The translations under genes and the position numbers were made by a program. 64,000 nucleotides of DNA from Pseudomonas sp. dw_612 (GTDB taxonomy: Bacteria > Pseudomonadota > Gammaproteobacteria > Pseudomonadales > Pseudomonadaceae): NCBI RefSeq assembly GCF_018449725.1, contig NZ_JAAVVC010000002.1:124001-188000 (forward strand), written 5' to 3'. The notes under the pieces are model-generated. The model ran no database searches. It saw only the letters and a list, made by a program, of their open reading frames with translations, and was not told where the DNA came from. Shown in pieces: positions 52,136-61,461 of this stretch (position 1 is the stretch's first letter; the number at the start of each line of letters is the position of its first letter).

Positions 52136-53071
52136 ATGCTGAACAGTAACTTGCTTAGAAAGCTCGATATGCAGGACCTCATGGTGTTTACCGCCGTGTA
52201 TGAGCAAAGCAGCGTCACCGGTGTGTCAGAAGCACTCTGCGTCAGTCAGTCCACCGTGAGTTACTGCCTGAAAAAACTGCGCACCAGTTTTGAAGACGAG
52301 TTGTTTATCAACACCCGTACCGGCATGCGTCCCACCTATAAAGCCGGCACCATGTACGCCCATGTGCAGAGGATTCTTGAAAGCATCAACCTCTGTCACG
52401 CCAGCGCCCAGGCGTTCGACCCGACGTCGCAGCCCGTCACTTTCAACATTTGCGCACCGGAATACTTCGAGCAGTTGATCCTGCCGCGCCTGTTGAAGCG
52501 CTTCGATTTCGCCGACCTGCCGGTGGCGGTCAACCTGCACAAGTTCGAAACCGATATGCCCGCCGACGAGTTGCGCGACGGCAGCCTCGACCTGGTGATC
52601 TGTTTTGGCCCGAACATTCATCCCGGCCACACCGACTTCAGATCACGGATGTTGCTCGAAGACGATCTGGTCTGCGTCTTCGACAAACGCGCTACGCCAC
52701 TGGAACCGCGCTTGAGTCTGCAAGCGTTCACCGAACGCCAGCACGTGTTCTCGACACCGTGGTCAGCCGCCACCGACAGGGTCGATGGCTGGCTGGCACG
52801 GCAGGCGCAAAAACGTCAGATCGTCAAACGGTCGAATAGCTACAGCGCGGCGCTGAAGATGATCACCGGTACTGATTTCATTCTGACCCTGCCCCGGCGC
52901 ATTCAGCGTCTGCTGGCCAACGAGGCGGTATTCAATCATTGCGAAGCCCCTAACGGCCTGCCGGGTTTCACCCTCGACATGCAGTGGAGCCAAACCGCCG
53001 ATCAGGACAGCGCCAACACCTGGCTACGCGAGCAAGTGCTGAAGGTCTGCGCCGAACAGCAAGCCGCCTGA
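52136..53071 (+). CDS. LysR-type regulator, second of two paralogues
   Basis: 311 residues, the same length as the preceding paralogue. The DNA-binding helices are almost unchanged, so both should recognise the same site, while the effector domain is less alike. GC-rich unlike its sister. A 267-base gap with a 9-bp dyad (ATGACCCAC 51900 / GTGGGTCAT 51948) separates them. Ends 3 bases before the convergent isomerase gene. Confidence 0.9.
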   Translation: MLNSNLLRKLDMQDLMVFTAVYEQSSVTGVSEALCVSQSTVSYCLKKLRTSFEDELFINTRTGMRPTYKAGTMYAHVQRILESINLCHASAQAFDPTSQPVTFNICAPEYFEQLILPRLLKRFDFADLPVAVNLHKFETDMPADELRDGSLDLVICFGPNIHPGHTDFRSRMLLEDDLVCVFDKRATPLEPRLSLQAFTERQHVFSTPWSAATDRVDGWLARQAQKRQIVKRSNSYSAALKMITGTDFILTLPRRIQRLLANEAVFNHCEAPNGLPGFTLDMQWSQTADQDSANTWLREQVLKVCAEQQAA

Positions 53072-53074
53072 AAC

Positions 53075-53440
53075 TCAGAGGCCGATGGCGATCTTGGTGT
53101 AGGACTCGCGATCAATGTCGAGGATTTCCACGCACAACTGGACTTCAACACCCGTCGGCCATTCACACAGATCCTGCACCACGGCCAACAGGCTTTCGGA
53201 CAGCTGTTTTTTGATTTGCGGCGAGCGACCGCTGAGCAACGCCAGCTTCACATGCACGAAGGCCCGCTCGCCCAATCCGGTCCCGACCTTGAAGGTTTCG
53301 ACCTTCAGGGCACGGCTCTTGATATCGTGCTCCGCCGCAAACTGACCGGACCCCACCAACGTATTGTTGAGCCGGATCAACGCCACGTCGGCGTTCAACC
53401 CGGGCAGGTTGGCGGTGTATTCCATGTGCAGGTGAGGCAT
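53075..53440 (-). CDS. 5-carboxymethyl-2-hydroxymuconate isomerase-family tautomerase
   Basis: 121 residues. The catalytic proline is P2 (MPHLHMEYTANL), with FVHVKLALLSGRSPQIKKQL and VEVQLCVEILDIDRESY typical of CHMI (HpaF-like) trimers. ATG at 53440 with CAGGAG upstream. In aromatic degradation it isomerises a muconate; no other homoprotocatechuate genes are near, so this is an orphan copy. Confidence 0.88.
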   Translation of the reverse strand: MPHLHMEYTANLPGLNADVALIRLNNTLVGSGQFAAEHDIKSRALKVETFKVGTGLGERAFVHVKLALLSGRSPQIKKQLSESLLAVVQDLCEWPTGVEVQLCVEILDIDRESYTKIAIGL

Positions 53441-53510
53441 GACGGTGCTCCTGAGGATTGGCGGAAAGGGTCTACATATATCACAGCGCCGTCCGGATCC
53501 CGGCGGACTT

Positions 53511-54701
53511 TTAGTGTTCCCCTGCCGCCAGGGACTCACGCAACGCCACGGCTTCCCATACGGCCACCAACACCACCACCGCCGTGGTCAACGCGCCGAG
53601 CATCAACGCCGAAAACAGATGATTCAGCGCCAATGGCAGCATCACGAGCAACAACCCCAGGCCGACCAAATGGGACAACGGCGGCAATAGCCGATCAGCC
53701 ATGACCCATTTGAACAGTGCATTGCCCAGCAGAAACAACCACGGCCCGGCGATGATCGCGAGGATGCCCGCGTCGCTGGCGTGATCCGGATGCATCAATA
53801 CCAGCTCATCGGCCACGGCACTGACGATAACCCCGGCGACGATCAAGACATGCAGATAGGTGTAGGCAATTCGTGCCTGCCGGCCCGGATCAGCGGAATG
53901 GGCAATGCGATGGTGGGCACGCTCAGCGCCGCTGTCGAAATACACCCACCACATGGCGATGCTGCCGAGCACCGCCACCACAAACGCCGTCACGCCTGAC
54001 AGGCTCAAGTCCAGTTCGGCAAACGTCGCTCCCGTCACCAGCAGCGACTCGCCCAAGGCAATGATCACGAACAAACCACAGCGTTCGGCCATGTGATTGC
54101 CTTCGACATTCCAATCTTCCAGCGTCGAACGCCCCAGGCCAGGCACCCAGAAATACAGGGACGGCGAGATCAGTTCGATCAACAGCGCCAGCGCCCAACA
54201 GATCAGGCGCTGATCGCCCTCCAGAAATGCGCCAGCGATCCAGAACACCCCGGACAGCACCAGCCAGGCGAGAATGCGCTGGAAATTGCGGGTCATGTTC
54301 AGCGGTTCGCCGCGCACCGCCCATATCGCAAACAGCGTGCGCCCGACCTGCATGAACACGAAGGCCCCGGCGAACATCAGCCCATGATCGGTAAAGGCCT
54401 TGGGTATCGATGAAGAGAGCAGCAAACCGGCGATCATCAGACCGAACAGCCCGAGGCGGATCGGCAGTTTTTCTGGATCGAGCCAATTGGTAATCCATGA
54501 GGTGAAAATCCACACCCACCACACCGCGACCATCATCAGCGCGACTTGCACCGCGCCACCGATGGACAAGTGCGCCAGCAGGGAATGGGAGAGTTGGGTC
54601 ACCGCAAACACGAAGACCAGATCGAAAAACAGCTCGACCATGCCGACCTTGCCACTGTCGTGGCTACCGCGCCCTCGTAACAACGAACGGGATTGGCTCA
54701 T
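53511..54701 (-). CDS. Low-temperature requirement A (LtrA) family membrane protein
   Basis: 396 residues, about ten to eleven membrane helices, with the LtrA signature VELFFDLVFVFAVTQLSHSL near the N-terminus and NHMAERCGLFVIIALGESLL in the middle. ATG at 54701 with GGAG 8 bases upstream. Family function is not established. Transcribed after the LysR gene with 16 bases between them, so possibly one unit. Confidence 0.88.
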   Translation of the reverse strand: MSQSRSLLRGRGSHDSGKVGMVELFFDLVFVFAVTQLSHSLLAHLSIGGAVQVALMMVAVWWVWIFTSWITNWLDPEKLPIRLGLFGLMIAGLLLSSSIPKAFTDHGLMFAGAFVFMQVGRTLFAIWAVRGEPLNMTRNFQRILAWLVLSGVFWIAGAFLEGDQRLICWALALLIELISPSLYFWVPGLGRSTLEDWNVEGNHMAERCGLFVIIALGESLLVTGATFAELDLSLSGVTAFVVAVLGSIAMWWVYFDSGAERAHHRIAHSADPGRQARIAYTYLHVLIVAGVIVSAVADELVLMHPDHASDAGILAIIAGPWLFLLGNALFKWVMADRLLPPLSHLVGLGLLLVMLPLALNHLFSALMLGALTTAVVVLVAVWEAVALRESLAAGEH

Positions 54702-54717
54702 GGTTGGGGCTCCGCTG

Positions 54718-55656
54718 TCAGAGTGAACCGGCGTTGTGCATCTCGGCCAGACCGCGTTCACTCATGAACGCTTCCAGGCGCGAACGCAGCCAGCGTTCGG
54801 CCGGGTCGGTGTCGACGTGGCTGAGCCAGACCATGGACAGGTCCAGGGTCGGCGTCTTGAACGGAAAGGGCTCCTGAAACAAATGACCCGACGCCGCCAT
54901 GGCGCTGGCCGTGTAATCGGGCAGGCTGGCAATCAGGTCCGTCCCCGCCAGCAGGGCCGGCAACGAACTGTATTGCGGCACGGAAAGGACCACGTGGCGC
55001 TTGCGGCCAATTTCCGCCAGCCACTCATCGGCGTAGCCACTGACGTTGGCGGTGTGGGAAACCAGCACGTGGGGGCGCGAGCAATATTCATCGAGGGTCA
55101 GCGGTGTGTCAGACGCATCGGCGCGCAAAATGCTGGGCAGGATGTGTCGTAGCAATTTGCGCTTGGCGTTGGCCGGCAGGCCGCGGGTCTGGCTGATGCC
55201 GACGGTAATGTCACCGGAGGCCAACAGGTCGGGAATCCGCCAGTAATCGACATGCTGGACCACAAATACCACCTTCGGTGCTTCCTGGCGCAAGGCTCGC
55301 AACAACGGGGGCAACAGGCCGAACTCGACATCGTCCGAGAGCCCGATCCGAAAGGTCATGGTGCTGCTGGCCGGGTCGAAATCGTGGGTCAGGCTCAAGG
55401 CTACCGAGAGTGAATCCAGCGCCGGCGACAGGTGCTGGATGATTTCTTCGGCCCGGGCCGTCGGCTCCATGCGATGGCCGACGCGAATGAACAGCGGATC
55501 ATTGAACATCGTGCGCAAGCGGTTGAGCGCAGCACTGATGGTTGGCTGGCCAAGAAACAGCTTCTCCGCGACCCGCGTCACGTTGCGCTCGAGCATCAAT
55601 GTCTCGAACACCACCATCAGGTTGATGTCGGCTTTGCGTAGTTCATTGCGATTCAT
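54718..55656 (-). CDS. LysR-type regulator (NodD-like branch)
   Basis: 312 residues; DNA-binding domain FETLMLERNVTRVAEKLFLG, then QPTISAALNRLRTMFNDPLF, and a co-inducer domain with the NodD-like order of elements. ATG at 55656. It precedes the ltrA-family gene on the same strand and may regulate it. Not closely related to the two LysR paralogues upstream. Confidence 0.88.
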   Translation of the reverse strand: MNRNELRKADINLMVVFETLMLERNVTRVAEKLFLGQPTISAALNRLRTMFNDPLFIRVGHRMEPTARAEEIIQHLSPALDSLSVALSLTHDFDPASSTMTFRIGLSDDVEFGLLPPLLRALRQEAPKVVFVVQHVDYWRIPDLLASGDITVGISQTRGLPANAKRKLLRHILPSILRADASDTPLTLDEYCSRPHVLVSHTANVSGYADEWLAEIGRKRHVVLSVPQYSSLPALLAGTDLIASLPDYTASAMAASGHLFQEPFPFKTPTLDLSMVWLSHVDTDPAERWLRSRLEAFMSERGLAEMHNAGSL

Positions 55657-55743
55657 CCACTGCACCCCGGTCCCCAAGACTTGGGCCAGTTTAGAAAGGC
55701 CGGGAGGTGGCGTCTATCGGCATGATCGCCGCGATACGCAGGA

Positions 55744-57840
55744 TCACTGCACCGACAGGGATTTCACCCCCAGGCCCATGACGCGCCCATCGTCCCCGAG
55801 CCCCAATTGTTTCGGGCTGATCGCATCGGGCAACTGCACATGAATCCGCATCAACGAGTCGCTGGCGACGGCTTGGTGGATGGCCGCGGTGATCGGGATT
55901 TCGATGCGATTGCCTTGAACCGTTGTCAGACGCGTCGTCAACGCTTGTACGCCGTTGATGCTGAACACCACCGTCTGACCGGCATGCATCGGCAGCACGA
56001 AACCCAACGCGTCGATCACGATGGACTGAGCCTTCGGCGGCACCCGAAGCAGAATGTCCGCCTCCGCGCCTTCCGACCAGGTGCCCCAGGTTTCCGGTGC
56101 GCCCCACCCTTCGGTCAGGTGATGAGTCTTACGGTTGAACGCTTGTTGCTGCCCGACCTTGATCATCGGCACCCAATTCATCGAACGCCCTTCATCCTCG
56201 ACCGCAAGGCATTGGGTGCACTGCTTCCAGCCCGGCGCCAGCACCACCAGGCCATCGATGCGAGCGAGCAGGTCCGTATCGCTGTTGACGGTCTTCACCG
56301 CTTCGAGCATGGAATTATCATCAAGGATGTAAAGCGAGTCTGAGTCGTAGTGCCCGGTTTCCAGCATGCGCCGGGTCTTTTCCTCGGCCCGCTCCAGGGC
56401 CTTCGTGCCCATTCGGCCGAGATAAACAGCGTCGGTGTTCATCCCATGGACTGCGGCGTAGTCAGCCAGTGGCTGCCAGGTTTCCGGCTGATTCTGCGGC
56501 GGTAACCAACGAATGTTCGCGTAGCGGGAGGCAGCACTGGCCCAGAACGGGTCACGCAACGGTGTCGACCACTCGGCGGCCGGCGCCATCATTCGGCTCA
56601 ACCGCAGGCCACCCCAACCGTTGCGGGTATCCACGGCCTGGACGCACAACGCCACCGCCAGCAGGCACACCGCCGTCAGCGGCCGATTGCCACGTACCAC
56701 GAGGTAAATGATGGCAAACACAATGACGTAGAACACTGGCCAGAACATCCGCCCGGACGCCCGGAAGATATTCGCCAACTGGATGATTTTCTCCGGCAAC
56801 GGAATGCGAACGGTGAACAGGCCGAGACCGATTTCGTTCGTCAGCGCAAACAGCAGCAGTCCGATCAGCGCCAGCACCAGAATGGGCAGACTGCGCACCG
56901 CATTGCCAAAGTCGGTTTTACCTCGCAGCAGCACGACGACAGCGAAGATCGCCAGCAATAGCACTCCGGCCCCGAGATAGTTGAAACCTTCGTAATCGCC
57001 AGGGCCTTGAGGAAAGTCCGGCAAGACTCCGGACCAGCCACTGGCATTGATCAGCGACAACACATTCATCCGATACAAACCAAAACCAGCCGCCATCGCG
57101 CCTTTGCCGACACTGAAATAACCCGCCTGCCAGCAACACAGGCTCACCAGCAAGAACAGCAAAAGCAGTTCGATCAGCGCCGTGCGCCGGGTCAACTGGC
57201 CTTTGAGGGTTCTGCCCGCCAGGTCGGCAATCCAGATCAACGCCACCATTGCCAGCAAGTAAGCGTGTACCAGCGCCGTCACCGCCAATAGCGCGCCCCA
57301 GGCCAGCCGGCGCTTCTGCACACCGGGATGCAGCGCCAGATACAGCGCGGCCAGAATCAGAAAATGCCCGGACAGGGACAGATGCCCGCCCATGCGCAAA
57401 AACATCGGCGGCGAAAACAGAAACAAGCCTGTGCCCAGCAATCTCAGGGCGACATTGGGCGTCACCAGCCCCATTAATTTCCAGGCAAACCAGCCCTGCA
57501 GGACAAAACACGCCAACAGCCAGATCCCGAAGTACTGGAACGTCTCGGGCAACCAGGCGTTGAACGGTTTGAACAGCAGGGCCAGCAGCGGATTGGAGTC
57601 AGAAAAAATGATCGCGTTGCCCAGTTCCAGCCCGTAGTTCGGGTTAAGTCCGAGCGGAAAAGTCCACGGCGAGTGTCGGAAAAACACCCAGCCCAGGTAA
57701 TGAGTGGCCGTATCGCCAACTTCCAGCCAGGCAATGTTTTGCGGATCCAGGGCGCGCGGCCCGATCACGATGAAAAACGTCACCACGCCCATCAACAGGG
57801 GCAACAATGCGATCGCCCAATGCTTGCCAGAATCCTTCAT
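55744..57840 (-). CDS. Large polytopic membrane protein, DUF6311-like glycosyltransferase partner
   Basis: 698 residues: about eleven membrane helices (to about 440) and a C-terminal soluble part of about 240 residues, probably periplasmic, rich in beta strands. The early loop WLEVGDTATHYLGWVFFRHS, with an acidic residue after helix 1, recalls GT-C glycosyltransferases, and the overall plan fits DUF6311. In Gtr operons the third protein transfers the sugar to the glycan. ATG at 57840 overlaps the gtrA stop (ATGA). Confidence 0.75.
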   Translation of the reverse strand: MKDSGKHWAIALLPLLMGVVTFFIVIGPRALDPQNIAWLEVGDTATHYLGWVFFRHSPWTFPLGLNPNYGLELGNAIIFSDSNPLLALLFKPFNAWLPETFQYFGIWLLACFVLQGWFAWKLMGLVTPNVALRLLGTGLFLFSPPMFLRMGGHLSLSGHFLILAALYLALHPGVQKRRLAWGALLAVTALVHAYLLAMVALIWIADLAGRTLKGQLTRRTALIELLLLFLLVSLCCWQAGYFSVGKGAMAAGFGLYRMNVLSLINASGWSGVLPDFPQGPGDYEGFNYLGAGVLLLAIFAVVVLLRGKTDFGNAVRSLPILVLALIGLLLFALTNEIGLGLFTVRIPLPEKIIQLANIFRASGRMFWPVFYVIVFAIIYLVVRGNRPLTAVCLLAVALCVQAVDTRNGWGGLRLSRMMAPAAEWSTPLRDPFWASAASRYANIRWLPPQNQPETWQPLADYAAVHGMNTDAVYLGRMGTKALERAEEKTRRMLETGHYDSDSLYILDDNSMLEAVKTVNSDTDLLARIDGLVVLAPGWKQCTQCLAVEDEGRSMNWVPMIKVGQQQAFNRKTHHLTEGWGAPETWGTWSEGAEADILLRVPPKAQSIVIDALGFVLPMHAGQTVVFSINGVQALTTRLTTVQGNRIEIPITAAIHQAVASDSLMRIHVQLPDAISPKQLGLGDDGRVMGLGVKSLSVQ

Positions 57841-58223
57841 CGATAGGTCCAAAAGTTGTGCAATACAAAAGTGAAGGCGGGAAGGGTCAACGCCACCGCA
57901 CCGATCCCCAGCAAGTAATTGAGCCCCGCGATTTGCGCCGCCCAGGCCACGAACATCGCCAACAGGAAACCTGCGCCAGACACCATCATGAAGCGCAGCA
58001 ATGTGCGGCCACGCAGGCGGGCGGAAAAGCTCCAGGTCGTGTTGATCAAGTAGGACACCACCGTCGCCACGGCAAATGCCACGCCATTGGCCAGGGGCGG
58101 CATCGGCATCACGAAGTTGATGAACAACACGGCGACGACCGCATGAAGCGCCGTGACAAACACCCCGGTCACGGCAAACCTCAGCGCCCTTTTGATCAGC
58201 GCCGATTTTTCGGCTGACCTCAC
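57837..58223 (-). CDS. gtrA: GtrA-family flippase-like membrane protein
   Basis: 128 residues, four helices, with the GtrA marks [39 protein letters not shown] and HNFWTYR at the end. GtrA proteins are thought to move undecaprenyl-phosphate-linked sugars across the inner membrane. GTG start at 58223, coupled to the preceding methyltransferase by a 4-base overlap (GTGA). Confidence 0.88.
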   Translation of the reverse strand: MRSAEKSALIKRALRFAVTGVFVTALHAVVAVLFINFVMPMPPLANGVAFAVATVVSYLINTTWSFSARLRGRTLLRFMMVSGAGFLLAMFVAWAAQIAGLNYLLGIGAVALTLPAFTFVLHNFWTYR

Positions 58224-58930
58224 GGCTTCTGCGCCAGCACGAACACCGTCAGGCCCGCCAGGCGATTCGCCCCCATGAACGGCAGCTCAATGCTGCACAA
58301 GGTCTTGAGAATCGAATTCACCACGGGATGATGCTGTTTGAGCTGCGAACGCGGCGGCGACGGTTGCGTGCCTTTGGGCAGCAGCCGCAACGTCGCCGCA
58401 ATCGGGAACACCGCACCGAAATAATAAGCGCCCTGCTTCACCGTCAAACCAGCGTCCCGTGCGACTGTTTCAAATTGCGCCAGGGTGTAGCGGCGCTTGT
58501 GTTCCAGAAAGTCATCGTGCCCGCTCCAGAGAAACTGGAACGCCGGCACCGTCATCAAAAAACGGCTGCCGGACGGGACTTTATCGACATAGGCCTTGAG
58601 CAACCCGACGTCATCATCCACGTGTTCCAGCACGTCCATCAGCAGCACCAGATCAGCGTCCACCGCATCGATCCCGCGGCGGTAATGCACCGGTTTTCCA
58701 GAGGTGCTGGCGTCCGAGTCAGCGTCATAACTGATGTCGACGCACCAGGCTTCGTTCGCAGCCGTGTGGGTCAGCAGGTGATGGGTAAAAAACCCGGAAC
58801 CGGCGCCGACGTCGAGAATCTTTTTGATCGGGGCATCACCCAGCAAACGCTTGGTGGCCGCCGCTTTCGACGCGTAATACCAATGCTGGTCAATGCTTGA
58901 ACCGAGGATGTCGGTTTCCTTGAGATCCAT
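58220..58930 (-). CDS. Class I SAM methyltransferase in a Gtr operon
   Basis: 236 residues. Motif I is ILDVGAGSGFFTHHLL at about 38-53, with the acidic residue in AWCVDISYD and motif post-I in ADLVLLMDVLEHVDDDVGLL. The family fits Methyltransf_23. ATG at 58930, 3 bases after gtrB. A methyltransferase inside a Gtr operon suggests that the sugar or lipid-linked carrier product is methylated; no partner is known to me. Confidence 0.82.
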   Translation of the reverse strand: MDLKETDILGSSIDQHWYYASKAAATKRLLGDAPIKKILDVGAGSGFFTHHLLTHTAANEAWCVDISYDADSDASTSGKPVHYRRGIDAVDADLVLLMDVLEHVDDDVGLLKAYVDKVPSGSRFLMTVPAFQFLWSGHDDFLEHKRRYTLAQFETVARDAGLTVKQGAYYFGAVFPIAATLRLLPKGTQPSPPRSQLKQHHPVVNSILKTLCSIELPFMGANRLAGLTVFVLAQKP

Positions 58931-58933
58931 GGT

Positions 58934-59902
58934 TCAGTCCTTGGGGTTATAGACACGACGCACCAGATAAACCGGTCGGCGTTTGGATTCGATATAGGTG
59001 CGGCCCAGGTATTCGCCAAGCACCCCGATGCCGATCAGTTGCAGCCCTCCGAGGAAGGTCACGGCGACCATCAGCGAGGCGTAACCCGGCAGATCGATTC
59101 CGGAAACCAACGTGCGCAAAATAATGAAAATAGCGAACGAGAACGACACCAGAGACACGAACAGCCCCAGATAGGTCCAGACCTTGAGCGGGTCGGTACT
59201 GAAACTGGTGATGCCTTCCAGCGCGAAATTCCACAGCCGCCAACCGTTGAACTTGGTTTCACCCGCCACCCGCTCCGGGCGCTCGTAATCGACATGGGTA
59301 GTGCGAAACCCGACCCAGGCGAACAGGCCTTTCATAAAGCGCCGGGATTCGGGCAGCGACTCCAACGCCTCGACCACACAACGATCCATCAGACGGAAAT
59401 CACCGACATCCTTGGGCAGCGGTTGGTCAGCGATTCTGTTGTGCAGGCGGTAGAACCAACTGGCCGAGGTTTTCTTGGCCCAAGAGTCGGTGTGGCGACT
59501 CACACGATGGCCCAACACCACTTCGTAGCCTTGGCGCCACAAGGCAATCATTTGAAGAATGACTTCCGGCGGATCCTGCAAATCGGCATCCATCGGCACC
59601 ACCACCTGACCGGTGGCCGCCTGCAAGCCGGCGGTCAATGCCGCTTCCTTGCCGAAATTGCGGCTCAGATCGACGATCCGAATGTGCGGGTCAGACTTCT
59701 GGCGCTCCAGAAGCAAATCCAGCGTCGCGTCGGAGCTGCCGTCATTGACGAACACCATCTCAAGGCCCACCAGCGCCTCTTCCTTGAAGACGTCAGTAAT
59801 CCGCGCGATGAACAAATCAATGGTCGCCGCTTCATTGAATACCGGGATGACGAGCGAAAGCGCCACGTGCCCGGCGAGTTGCGTTCCGTGCTGATGAGTC
59901 AA
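58934..59902 (-). CDS. gtrB: GtrB-type glycosyltransferase 2, bactoprenol-linked
   Basis: 322 residues. GT2 domain with LSLVIPVFNEAATIDLFI, FVNDGSSDAT and the metal site VPMDADLQDPPEV (about 100), then two C-terminal membrane helices. It moves a sugar from a nucleotide donor onto undecaprenyl phosphate. ATG at 59902. Leads the operon gtrB, methyltransferase, gtrA, DUF6311-like protein. Confidence 0.9.
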   Translation of the reverse strand: MTHQHGTQLAGHVALSLVIPVFNEAATIDLFIARITDVFKEEALVGLEMVFVNDGSSDATLDLLLERQKSDPHIRIVDLSRNFGKEAALTAGLQAATGQVVVPMDADLQDPPEVILQMIALWRQGYEVVLGHRVSRHTDSWAKKTSASWFYRLHNRIADQPLPKDVGDFRLMDRCVVEALESLPESRRFMKGLFAWVGFRTTHVDYERPERVAGETKFNGWRLWNFALEGITSFSTDPLKVWTYLGLFVSLVSFSFAIFIILRTLVSGIDLPGYASLMVAVTFLGGLQLIGIGVLGEYLGRTYIESKRRPVYLVRRVYNPKD

Positions 59903-60180
59903 TTGATTGCTCTTTTTTATAGTGATTTTTCAACAATCGTTGGTCGCCGAGGTGTTTTCCGGCGCCATGAGCTGCCCCGTATTAAGCAGGAGCAAGGGAG
60001 GTGATGCAAGGGCGAAACTGCGGCGGTTTTGGCCATTCTTCCAGCGCTCGATCAGCTGTAGGAAAAGCCTTCAAATCATTGGAAACAAATGCCCGATGGC
60101 CAAAAAAACCAGCTCCGCTAGGCTTGCTGACATGCGGCACACAGGTTGTCGCAAATAACGAATCGCATGGAGCGAGCTGA

Positions 60181-60372
60181 ATGTATTTTGAGATTTACAG
60201 GCAATCGAAAGGCACCCCGAGTACTGGCAAAGGCCAGTGGCGCTGGCGGTTACGGGCGGGGAATCATGAGACGGTTGCGAGTGGGGAGTCGTATGTGAAC
60301 AAGGCGGATTGTTTGCATGTGATTGAGTTGATCAAAGGGGTGCATGGGGAGACGCCGGTCAAGGAAATCTAA
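60181..60372 (+). CDS. YegP-family (DUF1508) small protein
   Basis: 63 residues with one DUF1508 repeat (FEIYRQSKGTPSTGKGQWRW, RLRAGNHETVASGESYVNKA). ATG at 60181 with GGAGCGAG upstream. YegP of E. coli has two such repeats. Function unknown. Confidence 0.82.
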   Translation: MYFEIYRQSKGTPSTGKGQWRWRLRAGNHETVASGESYVNKADCLHVIELIKGVHGETPVKEI

Positions 60373-60482
60373 GCGATAGAGTCAGCTGCCCGTGCGCCAC
60401 GGGCAGCCCTTGGATCACGAGTTCGACCCTACAGGCAACGACCGCATTGGTCGCACCCTCCCTGCTCAGGAGTTTGGTTTCG

Positions 60483-61178
60483 ATGGAGATGCAAGAAATC
60501 AGGCGACGCCTCGCCACACCCGCCATAAAGTTCGTCGCCGGCGGATTCCCACCGACGAATAAAAATGATGAAAGCTGGCTCGGTAAGGTTTTCCTTTTCC
60601 GCCCGGATGAAGCAATACCCAGAAACAGCGCCGGCGATCAACTACGCCCCTACGCCCAGATATTCCTTCCCGATCTACCCTTCAACAGCCTGGCCCTTAA
60701 AGGGATTCGCCTGCTAACCGTATTTATTTCCGAGCCCTTCCCCGAGCCGCTCGAACCCATGGGCAACAACTGGCTCATCCGGGAATATGGGTTTGATGAT
60801 GTGCTGGTACGCAAGGAACTTGCAGTCGCAGGTTCGCACCTCAAGCCCTGTGCACTGAAGGCAGAATTGGTGGAGGAAGACTTTCCTCTCTGGGACGGTG
60901 GCGGTGTTCCCGTGGAGCTCGAAACGGAAATTCTGAAACTTGAGCGATCTGGGCAAATAGAGTCCTACTACGACCAGATCACTCACACCTACGAACACAA
61001 GATCGGTGGTTACCCCTCGTTTTGCCAGCCAGGCATCAACCCTGGTGAGCATTTTGAATTCGTATTCCAGATCTCGTCCGACTCAAAAATCAATTTGAAT
61101 GTCGTGGACAGCGGCAGCCTGATGTTCTGGAAAAACAAAGTCACCGGGGCATGGGCTATCTACTACGACTTCTATTAA
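60483..61178 (+). CDS. DUF1963 (YwqG-like) protein
   Basis: 231 residues with the pattern of DUF1963 beta proteins: FVAGGFPPTNKND, SWLGKVFLFRPDE, PYAQIFLPDLP and IGGYPSFCQPGINPGEHFEF. The glycine-rich IGGYPSF and the GSLMFWKNK end are typical. ATG at 60483 with AGGAG 10 bases upstream is used; ATG 60489 is possible. Function unknown. The following terminator (61243) ends the unit. Confidence 0.75.
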   Translation: MEMQEIRRRLATPAIKFVAGGFPPTNKNDESWLGKVFLFRPDEAIPRNSAGDQLRPYAQIFLPDLPFNSLALKGIRLLTVFISEPFPEPLEPMGNNWLIREYGFDDVLVRKELAVAGSHLKPCALKAELVEEDFPLWDGGGVPVELETEILKLERSGQIESYYDQITHTYEHKIGGYPSFCQPGINPGEHFEFVFQISSDSKINLNVVDSGSLMFWKNKVTGAWAIYYDFY

Positions 61179-61242
61179 CCAAAAACGGTTAGGCCTTGGC
61201 CCAGCGGTTAAAAGGACACAGGTCCGGAAAGCGCCAGAAACG

Positions 61243-61279
61243 AAAAAGCCCCGTAGCTTATTCAACTACGGGGCTTTTT
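61243..61279. terminator. Bidirectional terminator
   Basis: AAAAAGCCCCGTAG and CTACGGGGCTTTTT pair over 14 bases around a 9-base loop. It serves the DUF1963 gene (plus) and the tRNA-Ser gene (minus), whose 3' end lies at 61288. Confidence 0.9.
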
Positions 61280-61287
61280 CTATGTAA

Positions 61288-61377
61288 TGGCGGAGAGATA
61301 GGGATTCGAACCCTAGGTACCGGTGAAGGTACAACGGATTTCGAATCCGTCCCATTCGGCCACTCTGGCATCTCTCC
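61288..61377 (-). tRNA. tRNA-Ser (CGA)
   Basis: On the minus strand GGAGAGATGCCAGAGTGGCC begins a 90-base tRNA including CCA. The acceptor stem GGAGAGA/TCTCTCC is perfect. The anticodon loop between ACGGA and TCCGT reads TTCGAAA, giving anticodon CGA (reads UCG). The long variable arm of a class II tRNA is present, with T loop GTTCGAATC. Confidence 0.95.
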
Positions 61378-61461
61378 AACGGCGCGCATCATAACAACAC
61401 TTTTGCCGGAAGCGAACCCCTTTAAGCAAAATTTTTCCGTGCTATCAGATGCTTGCGTCGG

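Noticed and set aside
59907..60158. 83-residue plus-strand open frame before the YegP gene
   Set aside because: No recognisable sequence and a weak start; treated as non-coding.
61288..61377. tRNA-Ser as a phage or island attachment site
   Set aside because: No integrase or duplicated tRNA 3' end was seen nearby.
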